Source: Streptomyces sp. NBC_01276 (GTDB lineage Bacteria > Actinomycetota > Actinomycetes > Streptomycetales > Streptomycetaceae). Taken from it: a stretch of DNA of 64,000 nucleotides. The stretch spans positions 124,001 to 188,000 of the forward strand of contig NZ_CP108444.1 of assembly GCF_041435355.1 (NCBI RefSeq), written 5' to 3'. The position numbers and the translations under genes were made by a program. Below the pieces are notes generated by a model that had not been told where the DNA came from, made no database searches, and saw only the letters and a program-made list of their open reading frames with translations. Shown here piece by piece: positions 1-11,415 of the stretch (the first letter of the stretch is position 1; the number at the start of each line of letters is the position of its first letter).

Positions 1-3539
<3,539 letters not shown>

Positions 3540-3615
3540 CGGCATTGCCCTTTGTTGTCTGATGTCGGAAACAGCTGCGGAGGGGGCCGCGCGTTCCGCA
3601 CCGTCCGGGCCCCGC

Positions 3616-4668
3616 TCAGTGCACGTCGGAGTCGGCCGTGGCGGACAGCAGCGACAGGCGGCTCGCGGTCCGGTTGACGTCGAGCGGCAGGGACTCCCCC
3701 CGCAGCACCTCGTCGAGCGGTGCCTCTCCGACGAGGACGAGGCGTACGTCCCGGTCGCAGAGCACGTCGATGAGGTTGGCGAACCGCTGGGCCGCGTCGC
3801 GGTCCTCGCCGGCCAGGCGGGGCAGGCCGGAGAGCACCCAGACGGGGTGGCGGTCCGTCAGTGCGAGGTAGTCGCCGGTCGAGTTCGGCCGGTCGCACAG
3901 GTCGTGGAAGTCGAACCAGATCCGCTCGTCGTCGACGGCCAGCGCCTGGACGGTGCGGCCACCGGTCACCTCCACCTGCTGCCGGTCGCCGGCCCGCGGG
4001 AGGCCGAGGCCGTGTTCGGCGAGCTGCTCCTCGGTGCCGGGCCAGAGGTAGGCCCCTCGTTCGAACTCGGAGCGGGCGGTGCCCGGCGCGTACTCGGCCC
4101 GGTAGTCCCGTCCGCCGCCGAGCTCGACGACGTCCATGGTCTCTTCGAGCATCTTGATCGTCGGCAGGAACATCTCGTGGAAGACGGGGTTGGGGAGCAG
4201 TCCGGCCGGGGGGTAGTTGGAGGTGGTGAGCAGGGTGATCCTCTGGTCGAGGATCGAGCGCAGGACGCGGCCGATCAGCATCGCGTCACCGGCGTCGTGG
4301 ACGTGGAACTCGTCGAAGACGAGGAAGCGGCAGTCGCCCAGCAGTTCGGTGACGGCGAGGTCGGTGACCCGGCGGTCGCCCTGGTGGCGGTGGTAGGCGG
4401 CGTGGAACTCGCGGAAGAAGTCGTGGAAGTGCAGCCGTCGCTTGTTCCGCAGGGGCACGGCCTCGTACAGGGTGGTGGTCAGCCAGCTCTTGCCGCGGCC
4501 GACCGACCCCCACAGGTACACCCCGCGCGGGGGTTTGGCGCCGCGGCCGAACAGTCCCCGTTTGCGCGTGACGTCCGCGCCGAGTTCACCGAGCCTGAGG
4601 GCGGCCTGTCGCTGGGCGTCGTCCAGGACGAAGCCTGCCTGCCGGGCGGCGTTCTCGAACTCCCGCAT
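3616..4668 (-). CDS. ZapE/AFG1-like P-loop ATPase
   Basis: About 350 residues. Walker A GSVGRGKS is at about 54-61 and Walker [11 protein letters not shown] at about 116-125, with the FHDFFREFH segment between them that is typical of the ZapE/AFG1 family. These AAA-like ATPases act in cell division in bacteria (ZapE) and in mitochondrial protein quality control in yeast (Afg1). It lies between a thioesterase and a PKS gene on the same strand, 76 bp before the PKS start, so it is probably cotranscribed with that PKS. No polyether step needs such an enzyme, so its role here is unknown. I prefer ATG 4668 because the N-terminus then matches the family, although no good ribosome site precedes it. 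An in-frame GTG at 4716 would add 16 residues. Confidence 0.85.
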   Translation of the reverse strand: MREFENAARQAGFVLDDAQRQAALRLGELGADVTRKRGLFGRGAKPPRGVYLWGSVGRGKSWLTTTLYEAVPLRNKRRLHFHDFFREFHAAYHRHQGDRRVTDLAVTELLGDCRFLVFDEFHVHDAGDAMLIGRVLRSILDQRITLLTTSNYPPAGLLPNPVFHEMFLPTIKMLEETMDVVELGGGRDYRAEYAPGTARSEFERGAYLWPGTEEQLAEHGLGLPRAGDRQQVEVTGGRTVQALAVDDERIWFDFHDLCDRPNSTGDYLALTDRHPVWVLSGLPRLAGEDRDAAQRFANLIDVLCDRDVRLVLVGEAPLDEVLRGESLPLDVNRTASRLSLLSATADSDVH

Positions 4669-4764
4669 CAACTGATGATCACCAGTTTCCCCTTGGTACC
4701 GAATCCCGATGCGCACGTGCGATCAAGAGATGATCATCATTCCTGACGCGTACGGCCCCTTCCA

Positions 4765-4862
4765 AGACTGGATCACCGCAGGCCCGGTCCTCACCCCTGA
4801 TCCGGGCGCGGACACCCCTGCGTCCGCTCCGGGCACCCCTGTCCGTCCCCCGTCCACCCCTG
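4765..4862 (-). promoter_or_regulatory. Promoter region with four phased CAGGGGT boxes upstream of the ZapE-like/PKS genes
   Basis: Four CAGGGGT boxes (minus strand) occupy 4793-4799, 4814-4820, 4835-4841 and 4856-4862, exactly 21 bp apart. The last T of the box nearest the gene begins a possible -35 (TGAGGA, 4788-4793). A 17-bp spacer and a -10-like CAGTCT (4765-4770) follow. The boxes would sit on one face of the helix, as expected for cooperative activator binding. A second possible core (TTGGAA 4760-4765, AATGAT 4736-4741) lies just downstream. The LAL regulator encoded next door is the obvious candidate to bind here, which is inference. Confidence 0.6.
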
Positions 4863-4881
4863 TGCCGCCGCCGGCCGCCGG

Positions 4882-5643
4882 TCAGTGGGTGAGGCCGCGT
4901 ACGGCGCTGCGCAGGGCTGCGGCGACGAAGGCGTGGACCCGGTCCAGGTGGTCCTGGAAGGCGAAGTGGCCGCCGGTCAGCACCAGGCGGTCGAAGGGGC
5001 CGGTGGTGATCTCGGCCCACTCCGCGAGCGCGTCGACCGGCACGTAGGGGTCGGCGTCGCCGCCGATCGCGGTGACGGGGCAGCCGAAGGGAGGCGCGGG
5101 CCGGTGGCGGTAGGCGTCGCAGAGTTCGAAGTCGGCGCGCAGCAGGGGGGATACGAGGTCCAGGAGTTCGGGGTTGCGGAAGACCTCGGCGGGGGTGCCG
5201 CCGGTGGTGCGCAGCCACTCGCGGAACTCGTTCTCGGGGAGCTCGTGCAGCGGGGTGCCCCCGGTGCGGGGGCGGCGGCCCGGCATGCCGCTGCCGGACA
5301 CGAACATCCGGATCGGCTCGGGCAGGCCGGCGGCGACCAGCCGGCGGGTGAGCTCCAGGCCGAGCATGGAGCCCATGCTGTGGCCGAAGACCGCGTACGG
5401 GCGGTCGACGAGCGGGACGACCCGTGTCATCAGCGCGTCGAGCAGGGGCTCGACGCGGCGCGGCGGCGGGTCCCCGAACTCGGTTCCGCGGCCGGGCAGT
5501 TCGACGGCGTGGACGTCGACGTCGGGGGCCAGCGCCTGCGGCCAGCCGCGCCGGTACGTCACCGCGCTGCCGCCGGCCCACGGAAGGCAGAACAGCCGTA
5601 CGGGTGCGTCCGGGCACTCCACGTCCCAAGGCCGACGGACCAC
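4882..5643 (-). CDS. Type II thioesterase (alpha/beta hydrolase)
   Basis: About 253 residues, the usual size for a TEII. The nucleophile elbow is GHSMG with Ser at about 89, the acid is in GGDADPYVP and the histidine in GGHFAFQ near the C-terminus, giving a complete Ser-Asp-His triad. These enzymes hydrolyse wrong or stalled acyl groups from PKS carrier proteins. In monensin and nigericin, dedicated thioesterases also release the finished polyether. This is one of two in the window; salinomycin clusters also have two (slnDI/slnDII), but I cannot say which is which. I chose GTG 5643 over GTG 5670 because GGGGGA lies just before it and because the putative -10 (5683-5688) would leave almost no leader for the upstream start. 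Confidence 0.9.
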   Translation of the reverse strand: MVRRPWDVECPDAPVRLFCLPWAGGSAVTYRRGWPQALAPDVDVHAVELPGRGTEFGDPPPRRVEPLLDALMTRVVPLVDRPYAVFGHSMGSMLGLELTRRLVAAGLPEPIRMFVSGSGMPGRRPRTGGTPLHELPENEFREWLRTTGGTPAEVFRNPELLDLVSPLLRADFELCDAYRHRPAPPFGCPVTAIGGDADPYVPVDALAEWAEITTGPFDRLVLTGGHFAFQDHLDRVHAFVAAALRSAVRGLTH

Positions 5644-5682
5644 GGTTCCCCCAACATCGCTCGCTTGCACGCGTCGCGCCCG

Positions 5683-5739
5683 ACGTTACGGCGGCGCGTG
5701 CCCGGGACCCACCCCTGCCGGGGCCCCTGGCCACCCCAG
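5683..5739 (-). promoter_or_regulatory. Putative promoter of the thioesterase gene, AGGGGT-box type
   Basis: On the minus strand a CAGGGGT box (5711-5717) ends in the T that begins TGGGTC (-35 position, 5706-5711). A 17-bp spacer and TAACGT (-10, 5683-5688) follow. A weaker upstream copy, CTGGGGT, lies at 5733-5739, 22 bp away. The geometry is the same as at the epoxidase and P450 promoters. Confidence 0.55.
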
Positions 5740-5784
5740 TCCGGGCGCCGGGACCCGGGCCGGGGCGGACTCGCCCGCCGGCCG

Positions 5785-8556
5785 CTACGCGACCCCCGCC
5801 CCGGGGAAGGCGCTTTCGAGGCTGTCGAACTGGAGGTCCATGGGCAGGTCCTGGCGGCGCGAGATGCCGAGCTTGCGGTAGGCGCGGGTGAGGTGCTGCT
5901 CGACGGTGCTGACGGTGACGTAGAGCTTGGCGGAGATCTCCCGGTTGGTGTACCCGTACGCGGCCAGCGCCGCGACCCGCCGCTCGGACTCGCTGAGCTG
6001 CTCGGCCTCCGGGGACTCCTCGGTGCGCTGGACGGGCGCGGGGCGCTGCTCGGTCCCGGTCTGGCCCGGCATGATCTGCTCGCACAGCGGCAGGGCCCCG
6101 CAGTCGGCGGCCAGGTGCCAGGCCCGGCGGGTGACCATGCCGGCCCGGGTGCCCTCGCCGAGCAGGAGCAGGGCGCGGCCGAGGTCGGCGAGGGCCTTGG
6201 CCAGTTCCAGCCGGTCGCCGGAGCGGCTGAGTTCGTCGACGGCCCGGGTGAGCAGTTTGGGGCGCTGGCGCAGTTCGGAGGTGGCCGCGCGCAGCCTCAG
6301 GGAGACGCCGCGCACGCGCGGGCTGCGCACGCCGGAGGTGGCGAGCTGCTCGACGACGAAGCGTTCGGCCTGGCGGTGCTCGCCGAGCCGCAGCAGGGCC
6401 TCGGCGGCGTCGGTGCGCCAGGGGAGCTGGCGCGGCCGGTCCAGGCCCCAGCGCTGGGCGAGCCGGCCGGCGTCGAGGAACTCGCCGAGGGCGGCGCGGT
6501 GGCGGTGGGTGGCCAGGTAGTAGTAGCCGCGCGCCCTGAGGTAGTTGAGGGCGTAGACGCTGGAGAAGAGCTCTTCGGGGACGGGCATCTGGAGGCGGCG
6601 CGCCACGGCGTCGTAGCGGCCCATCGCGGTGAGGGCGGTGACGAGGGTGGCGACGGGGCCGAAGAGGAACAGTCCGCCCCGGTCGGCGACGGCGTCGACG
6701 GCGGCGGAAGCCTCGCGCTCGGCGCCGGCGAGGTCGCCCAGGCGCAGCAGTGCCTCGGAGTGCACGAGCCCGAACACGGACTGCCAGCCGGGGTTGTCGG
6801 CGGGCTGCGCCTCGGTCTGCAGGCGCCGGCACCAGACGACGGCCCGGTCGGGGCGGTCGGCGTGCACGAGGGTGCGGACGGCCTGGACGATGGGGTCGAA
6901 GGTGGCGTGGGCCAGCGGGGTGCCCTTGAGGAGGCGTTCGGCGGCCTGTTCGTCGCCGGCGCTGTCGGGGTGGGTCCACAGGGCGGCGGAGGAGCGCAGT
7001 TCGGCGGTGCCGGTACGGGAGGGGCTGCCCGGGTGGTCGCCGGGCGAGCCGGGTCCGGCGGCCGGGGCGCCCGCGGGGGCCGTGGCCGGGGGCAGCGCGA
7101 AGAGTTCGCGCAGCGGGTCCTCGCGGGTGGTACGGGCGGCGGTACGCGGGTCCGCCATGCGTTCGAGGGCCTCGGCGGCGTCCTCGATGCGGCCCTGCGC
7201 GACGAGGAGCCGGGCGAGCCGGCCGGCCGCGGCGGGGCCGAGGCCGCCGCGGCGCAGTGCCGCGAGCGGCCCGTCGAGGTGGCGTTCGGCGGCGGCGGGG
7301 TGCTTGCGCCAGGTCACCGCGGCCAGCTGGAGGCCGATCTCCCAGCCGGTCTGCTCGTCCGCGCAGAGGGTGCGGGCGAGCTCCAGGTAGGCGGCGGCCC
7401 GGTCGCAGGTCTCGTCGTCGACCAGGTCCTGGAGGGCGGCCTCGCGCAGGACCCGGACGGGCCAGTCGCCGCGCGGTGCCTCCTCGGATCCGGCTCCGGC
7501 CTCCGAGGCGGCGAGGAGGTGCGGGGCGACGGCGGCGGCCCGGGCGCCCGCCTCGTGCAGGACGTGGGCGGCGCGGGTGCGCAGCAGGGCGAGTTCGTGC
7601 CGGGAGACGCCGTCGAGGACGGCGGCGGCGACGGCGGGGTGGCGCAGCCGCCCGTCGTCCGTGAGCCCGGAGGCCTCCAGGGCGGCGGCCGCGCGGGCGG
7701 CCGCGGTGGGGCCGGTGCCGGCGAGCCGGGCCGTCAGTTCGGGGGTGGCGTCGTCGCCGAGGGCGGCGAGGGCCACGGCGAGGGTGCGGGAGTCCGCGCC
7801 GTCGCGGTGCAGGCAGGTCAGCGCGGCCTGGGTGAAGGGGCCGCCCGGTGCGGGTTCCGGCCACCGGTCGGCGGGGCCGCGTACGGAGCGGGGCCGTTCG
7901 CTGAGCAGGGCGCGCAGCAGCAGCGGGTTCCCGCCGGTGGCGCCGTACAGCCAGGCGGTGCCCTCGGCCGTCGCGGGGCGGCCGGTGTGGTCCTCCAGCA
8001 GGGCGGCGGTGCCGCTCTCGTCGAGCCGTCCGAGCGGGATCCGGACGAAGCCGGGGTGGCGCAGGAACTCGGTGCGGGCGAGCGGGCTGTCCGCGTGCTC
8101 GTGGGGCGCGTCGGCCAGGACCAGCAGGAGCCGTTCGCCGCGTACGGCGCGGGCCACGTCCAGCAGTCGTTCGAGGGACGCGGGGTCGGTGTGGTGGAGG
8201 TCGTCCACGCACAGGACGACGGGGGTCCGCTCGGCGGCGGTGCGCAGCGCCGCGATGAACTCGCGGCCCGTGAGCGGCTCCCGGCCACCGGCCGCGGCCG
8301 GGAGGGTGTCGTCGGGGAGTCCCGCGGTCAGCTGGCGCAGGACGCCGTGGGGGACGTCGCGTTCCCGGGTGGAACCGGCGGCCCGCAGCACCAGGGCGCC
8401 GAGCCGCTCGGCGGTTTCGGCCACGTGCAGGAGCATCTCCGTCTTCCCGCAGCCGACCGCGCCTTCCAGGAGCACGAGGCCCGCCGTCCCGGACGTACAT
8501 GCCGTCAGCGCGCCTTCGAGCTGCGCACATACGTCGTCCCTGCACCTGAGCCTCAT
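5785..8556 (-). CDS. slnR: LAL-family (large ATP-binding LuxR) pathway regulator, SlnR-like
   Basis: About 923 residues, typical for LAL activators. An N-terminal P-loop ATPase carries Walker A GAVGCGKT at 32-39 and a Walker B-like VVLCVDDLHH. A long helical middle region follows, and a LuxR helix-turn-helix lies near the C-terminus (from about residue 850, with TNREISAKLYVTVSTVEQHL). LAL proteins activate antibiotic clusters, and the salinomycin activator SlnR belongs to the LuxR type. The gene sits between the epoxidase and a thioesterase, inside the polyether genes, so cluster-specific activation is likely. ATG 8556 is chosen because GGAGGGGG lies 6 nt upstream; an upstream ATG at 8574 would overlap this site. 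I saw no TTA codon, so direct bldA control is not indicated. The symbol is given by family and position, not by alignment. Confidence 0.88.
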   Translation of the reverse strand: MRLRCRDDVCAQLEGALTACTSGTAGLVLLEGAVGCGKTEMLLHVAETAERLGALVLRAAGSTRERDVPHGVLRQLTAGLPDDTLPAAAGGREPLTGREFIAALRTAAERTPVVLCVDDLHHTDPASLERLLDVARAVRGERLLLVLADAPHEHADSPLARTEFLRHPGFVRIPLGRLDESGTAALLEDHTGRPATAEGTAWLYGATGGNPLLLRALLSERPRSVRGPADRWPEPAPGGPFTQAALTCLHRDGADSRTLAVALAALGDDATPELTARLAGTGPTAAARAAAALEASGLTDDGRLRHPAVAAAVLDGVSRHELALLRTRAAHVLHEAGARAAAVAPHLLAASEAGAGSEEAPRGDWPVRVLREAALQDLVDDETCDRAAAYLELARTLCADEQTGWEIGLQLAAVTWRKHPAAAERHLDGPLAALRRGGLGPAAAGRLARLLVAQGRIEDAAEALERMADPRTAARTTREDPLRELFALPPATAPAGAPAAGPGSPGDHPGSPSRTGTAELRSSAALWTHPDSAGDEQAAERLLKGTPLAHATFDPIVQAVRTLVHADRPDRAVVWCRRLQTEAQPADNPGWQSVFGLVHSEALLRLGDLAGAEREASAAVDAVADRGGLFLFGPVATLVTALTAMGRYDAVARRLQMPVPEELFSSVYALNYLRARGYYYLATHRHRAALGEFLDAGRLAQRWGLDRPRQLPWRTDAAEALLRLGEHRQAERFVVEQLATSGVRSPRVRGVSLRLRAATSELRQRPKLLTRAVDELSRSGDRLELAKALADLGRALLLLGEGTRAGMVTRRAWHLAADCGALPLCEQIMPGQTGTEQRPAPVQRTEESPEAEQLSESERRVAALAAYGYTNREISAKLYVTVSTVEQHLTRAYRKLGISRRQDLPMDLQFDSLESAFPGAGVA

Positions 8557-8746
8557 GGTCCGCCCCCTCCGCATTGCTGTGCCTCGAACCGCAGCAAACG
8601 ATGCCTTGAGACCCGCTGGAGTTGGCGGGTCCGGCGCCGGTCACTAGTTGCCCGGCAGGAAATGCGGAGGCGTGATCACGCCCTTCTCGGGGGTGGTGGC
8701 GCACGGGAAGCGGAACGCGTGGTACACCCGGTCGTCGCGGGCGGCG

Positions 8747-8774
8747 CCCGGTCGTCGCCGCTCGCGACGACGGG
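8747..8774 (-). terminator. Hairpin just after the epoxidase stop codon
   Basis: The arms 8747-8758 and 8764-8774 pair over 11 bp with one bulged base and a 5-nt loop, starting 3 nt after the epoxidase stop. It probably ends or trims the epoxidase transcript before the regulator gene. There is no U-tract, as is common in Streptomyces. The 220-bp gap 8557-8776 holds nothing else I can support. Confidence 0.5.
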
Positions 8775-8776
8775 TC

Positions 8777-10213
8777 TCAGGCGCCGGTGAGGGCCGGGGC
8801 GGACGCGTCCTCGGGGGCGTCGAGGAGGGCCCGCTCGGCCGGGGTGAACGGAGGGCCGTCGAGTTCGCTGAAGGCGCCGGCCGCGCCGGCCTTGCGCAGG
8901 GCGGCGACCAGGTGCGGGGACTCCAGGCTGGCCACGGGCGCGGCGAGCGAGGTGACCTGCATGGCCGCCGCGTTGACCACGGGGTCGTAGAGGGCGGCGG
9001 TGCCGAGCAGGTCGGCGAACTGCTGGGCGTCCTGCGGGCGCGGGGCGATCCGAGGGTCCTTGGCGTGGTTGCGGGTGCCGGGGTAGCAGATGTCCTGGGT
9101 GGTGGCGAGCAGCCACGGGTCGTCGACGACCTTGGCGACGGCGTGCCGGGCGGCGTCGGCGGTGCCGTCGCCCAGGCCGCCGCGGGTCAGCGCGGTGTCC
9201 AGGGCGCGGGCGCTGAGGGCGGCGCAGCTCATGCCGTGTCCGTAGACGGGGTTGAAGGCGGCGAGGGCGTCGCCGAGCACCAGGAGGCCCTCGGGCCAGG
9301 CGGCGAGGCGCTCGTAGTAGCGGCGGCGGTTGACGGTGGAGCGGGATCCCTGGACCGGGCCGAGGGGTTCGGCGCGTTCCAGCAGGTCGGCGATGACCGG
9401 GTGGCGCAGGCCGCGCGCGAAGGGAATGAACGCCTCGTCCTCGGTGGGCGGCTCGGCGCCGCGGGTGCCCGCGAGGGTGACCAGCCAGCGGCCGCCCTCG
9501 ATGGGGACGAGGGCGCCGTTGCGGCCGGGCTCGCCGGTGCCGGGGGCGGCGGCGACGTTGACCATGGGGAAGGTCTCCGCGCCGGCGGGGGCCCGGTAGA
9601 CGCGGGTGGCGTAGGCGATGCCGGTGTCGACGACGTCCTCCTCGACCTCCGGCAGGCCCAGCTCGGGAAGCCACTTGAGGGTCTGGGAGGGGCGGCCGCC
9701 GGTGTCGACGACGAAGTCGGCGGCGAGCTCGCCCTCCCGGCCCGCGGCGTCGCGCAGGCGGACGCCGGTGACGCGGGCGGCGGAACCGAGGAGGCCGGTG
9801 ACTCCGGTCTCCTGGAGCACCTCGATCCGCGGGTTCTTCAGCGCCTGCTCGCGGACCACCCAGTCGAGCAGGGCGCGGCTGGCGGTGATCATGAACTGGC
9901 TGCCGGGGAAGCGGGTCTGCCAGCCGTACGGGGTGAACCAGACGATGTCGCGCGGCAGGTAGAGGCGGTGGGCCCCCGCGTCGGCCAGCTCCTTGAGGGT
10001 GCCGGGCAGCAGGGACTCGATGGCGCGGGCGCCGCCGGACCACAGGAGGTGGGCGTGCCGTGCCTGGGGGACGCCCTTGCGCAGCTCCGGCCCGTCGGGG
10101 AACACGTCCCGTTCCACCACGGTGACGCGGTCCACGTGCCGCGCGAGCACCGCGGACGCCAGCATCCCGGCGAGGCCGCCGCCGATTACCACTGCGCGTG
10201 TTTCTGCGGTCAT
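8777..10213 (-). CDS. slnC: FAD-dependent polyene epoxidase (MonCI/SlnC-like)
   Basis: About 478 residues. An N-terminal Rossmann FAD site GGGLAG lies a few residues from the start, and the second FAD/ribityl motif GDALAAFNPVYGHGM lies in the C-terminal half. This is the pattern of the flavoprotein monooxygenases that epoxidise the trans double bonds of polyether chains (MonCI, Lsd18, SlnC). It should oxidise alkenes of the full-length chain, probably while it is bound to a carrier protein. It is divergent from the two epoxide hydrolase/cyclase genes, as expected for enzymes acting in sequence. ATG 10213 is used because GGAAGGG lies about 10 nt upstream and the FAD motif then starts at the usual place. 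In-frame starts further upstream only add leader sequence. The family is clear; the exact substrate is inferred from context. Confidence 0.93.
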   Translation of the reverse strand: MTAETRAVVIGGGLAGMLASAVLARHVDRVTVVERDVFPDGPELRKGVPQARHAHLLWSGGARAIESLLPGTLKELADAGAHRLYLPRDIVWFTPYGWQTRFPGSQFMITASRALLDWVVREQALKNPRIEVLQETGVTGLLGSAARVTGVRLRDAAGREGELAADFVVDTGGRPSQTLKWLPELGLPEVEEDVVDTGIAYATRVYRAPAGAETFPMVNVAAAPGTGEPGRNGALVPIEGGRWLVTLAGTRGAEPPTEDEAFIPFARGLRHPVIADLLERAEPLGPVQGSRSTVNRRRYYERLAAWPEGLLVLGDALAAFNPVYGHGMSCAALSARALDTALTRGGLGDGTADAARHAVAKVVDDPWLLATTQDICYPGTRNHAKDPRIAPRPQDAQQFADLLGTAALYDPVVNAAAMQVTSLAAPVASLESPHLVAALRKAGAAGAFSELDGPPFTPAERALLDAPEDASAPALTGA

Positions 10214-10302
10214 GAGAGCGTGACCCTTCCATCCGTCAGACGCATTGCGCACCGTCGAATTCGAATTCCCGGGAGCCGGTGCAGGCATTCCCGATCCCCG
10301 CG

Positions 10303-10346
10303 ACGCTAGCACTCGCCCACAATGCCCTGAACCCCTACGAACCCCT
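10303..10346 (-). promoter_or_regulatory. Putative epoxidase promoter with two AGGGGT boxes
   Basis: Read on the minus strand, two TAGGGGT boxes (10341-10347 and 10331-10337) lie 10 bp apart. The T of the second begins TTCAGG (-35, 10326-10331). A 17-bp spacer leads to TAGCGT (-10, 10303-10308). The layout matches the thioesterase and P450 promoters. The leader would be about 80 nt. I cannot identify a promoter for the opposite (plus) direction. Confidence 0.6.
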
Positions 10347-10422
10347 ATCAAACAAGGCGCCTATGGCGGGATCGTGGTGCTCGCCGCGACGATGGTCCGG
10401 CCTGCCGAAAGGAGAAGAATTC

Positions 10423-10866
10423 ATGCTGGACGAGGCGGCGCTGAAGGACCTGATCCTGGAACACACGCGCCGGGTCAACGCGGGGGACGTCGAGGGGCTG
10501 CTGAAGCTGTACTCGCCGGACGTCCGCTTCGAGGACCCCGTGGGCGCCGGGGCGCAGCAGGGCCACGCGGCGCTGCGCGCGCACGCGACCGGTGCGGTGA
10601 CCGGCAACACGGTGGAGGTGCCGGGTCCGCCGGTGGCGGCCCAGGACGGGCGTCACGCCGCCGTTCCGGTCGCCGCCACGATGGACTACCTGCCGCTCGG
10701 GCCGATCCTGACGCGGCACGGCGTACTGCCGGTTCCGGCCGATCCCGCGCGGCAGCGGATGCTGTTCCGCTTCGTGATGGTGATCCGGGCCGGGGACGAC
10801 GGGCTCATCGAGGACATGAAGGCCTACTGGGGGGCGAGCGACGTCTCCCTCGTCGACGCGGCTTAG
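10423..10866 (+). CDS. MonB-type epoxide hydrolase/cyclase, copy 1
   Basis: 147 residues with a SnoaL/ketosteroid-isomerase-like alpha+beta cone fold, the family of MonBI, MonBII, Lsd19 and SlnBI/BII. These proteins open chain epoxides regioselectively to form cyclic ethers. Asp38 in FEDPVG lies at the position of a known catalytic acid, with an acidic partner near 66 (TVEV). A strong ribosome site AAAGGAG is 8 nt before ATG 10423, which rejects the longer frame starting at 10279. It is 11 bp upstream of its paralogue and surely cotranscribed with it. Which of the pair corresponds to BI or BII cannot be told by eye. Confidence 0.92.
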   Translation: MLDEAALKDLILEHTRRVNAGDVEGLLKLYSPDVRFEDPVGAGAQQGHAALRAHATGAVTGNTVEVPGPPVAAQDGRHAAVPVAATMDYLPLGPILTRHGVLPVPADPARQRMLFRFVMVIRAGDDGLIEDMKAYWGASDVSLVDAA

Positions 10867-10877
10867 GGGAGGAAGAG

Positions 10878-11327
10878 ATGCTGGACGAGGCGACCCGCAA
10901 GGAACTGGCGCTGGAGCACTGCCGTCGCATGAGCAGCGGCAACGTGGACCACATGCTGGAGCTCTACACGAAGGACGTACGGTTCGAGGACCCGGTCGGT
11001 TCGGTTCCCATGATCGGGCACGACGCATTGCGCGTGCATTTCCAGCGGGCCGCGGAAGCGAAAACGGTGGACGTCGCCGGTGTTCCGGTGGCCGCACAGG
11101 ACGGTCTGCACGTGGCCATTCCGGTGTCGGTGTACATGAATTACCTTCCGCTGGGTCCCGCGCTGACGAAGCACGGTTATCTGGACAAGCCCGCGGACCC
11201 GTTCCGCAAGCGCATCAAATTCGCGCTCACGAGCATCTTCCGGACCGGTTCGCACGGTCTGATCGAAGCGGTGTGGGTGTACTGGGGGAAGTCGGACCTG
11301 TCCCTGCTCGACCCCGGGCAGGAGTGA
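10878..11327 (+). CDS. MonB-type epoxide hydrolase/cyclase, copy 2
   Basis: 149 residues, paralogous to the gene 11 bp upstream: the same MLDEA start, the same Asp38 in FEDPVG, and an acidic residue at 65 (TVDV). A ribosome site GGAGGAAG precedes the ATG. It has the SnoaL-like fold of the polyether epoxide hydrolase/cyclases. In monensin both MonBI and MonBII are needed for the full epoxide-opening cascade, so the pair probably works as a heteromer or in sequence on the epoxidised chain. Codon use is somewhat less GC-biased than in the neighbours. The gene ends 18 bp before a strong hairpin. Confidence 0.92.
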   Translation: MLDEATRKELALEHCRRMSSGNVDHMLELYTKDVRFEDPVGSVPMIGHDALRVHFQRAAEAKTVDVAGVPVAAQDGLHVAIPVSVYMNYLPLGPALTKHGYLDKPADPFRKRIKFALTSIFRTGSHGLIEAVWVYWGKSDLSLLDPGQE

Positions 11328-11343
11328 CACGGCGCCGCGCCCG

Positions 11344-11395
11344 TACGAAGAGGCCGTCCGCACCGGGATGCTCCGGTACGGACGGCCTCTTCGTG
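11344..11395. terminator. Strong bidirectional terminator hairpin
   Basis: A perfect 15-bp stem (11346-11360 with 11379-11393) is extended inward by 5 bp after one mismatch (11362-11366 with 11373-11377). It lies between the convergent epoxide hydrolase and ABC permease genes and probably serves both. Confidence 0.85.
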
Positions 11396-11415
11396 CGCCG
11401 GGTCACGGCGTCTGC

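Noticed and set aside
4679..8704. A 1341-codon minus-strand frame across the thioesterase and regulator
   Set aside because: An Arg/Pro-rich shadow that crosses two convincing genes in another frame.
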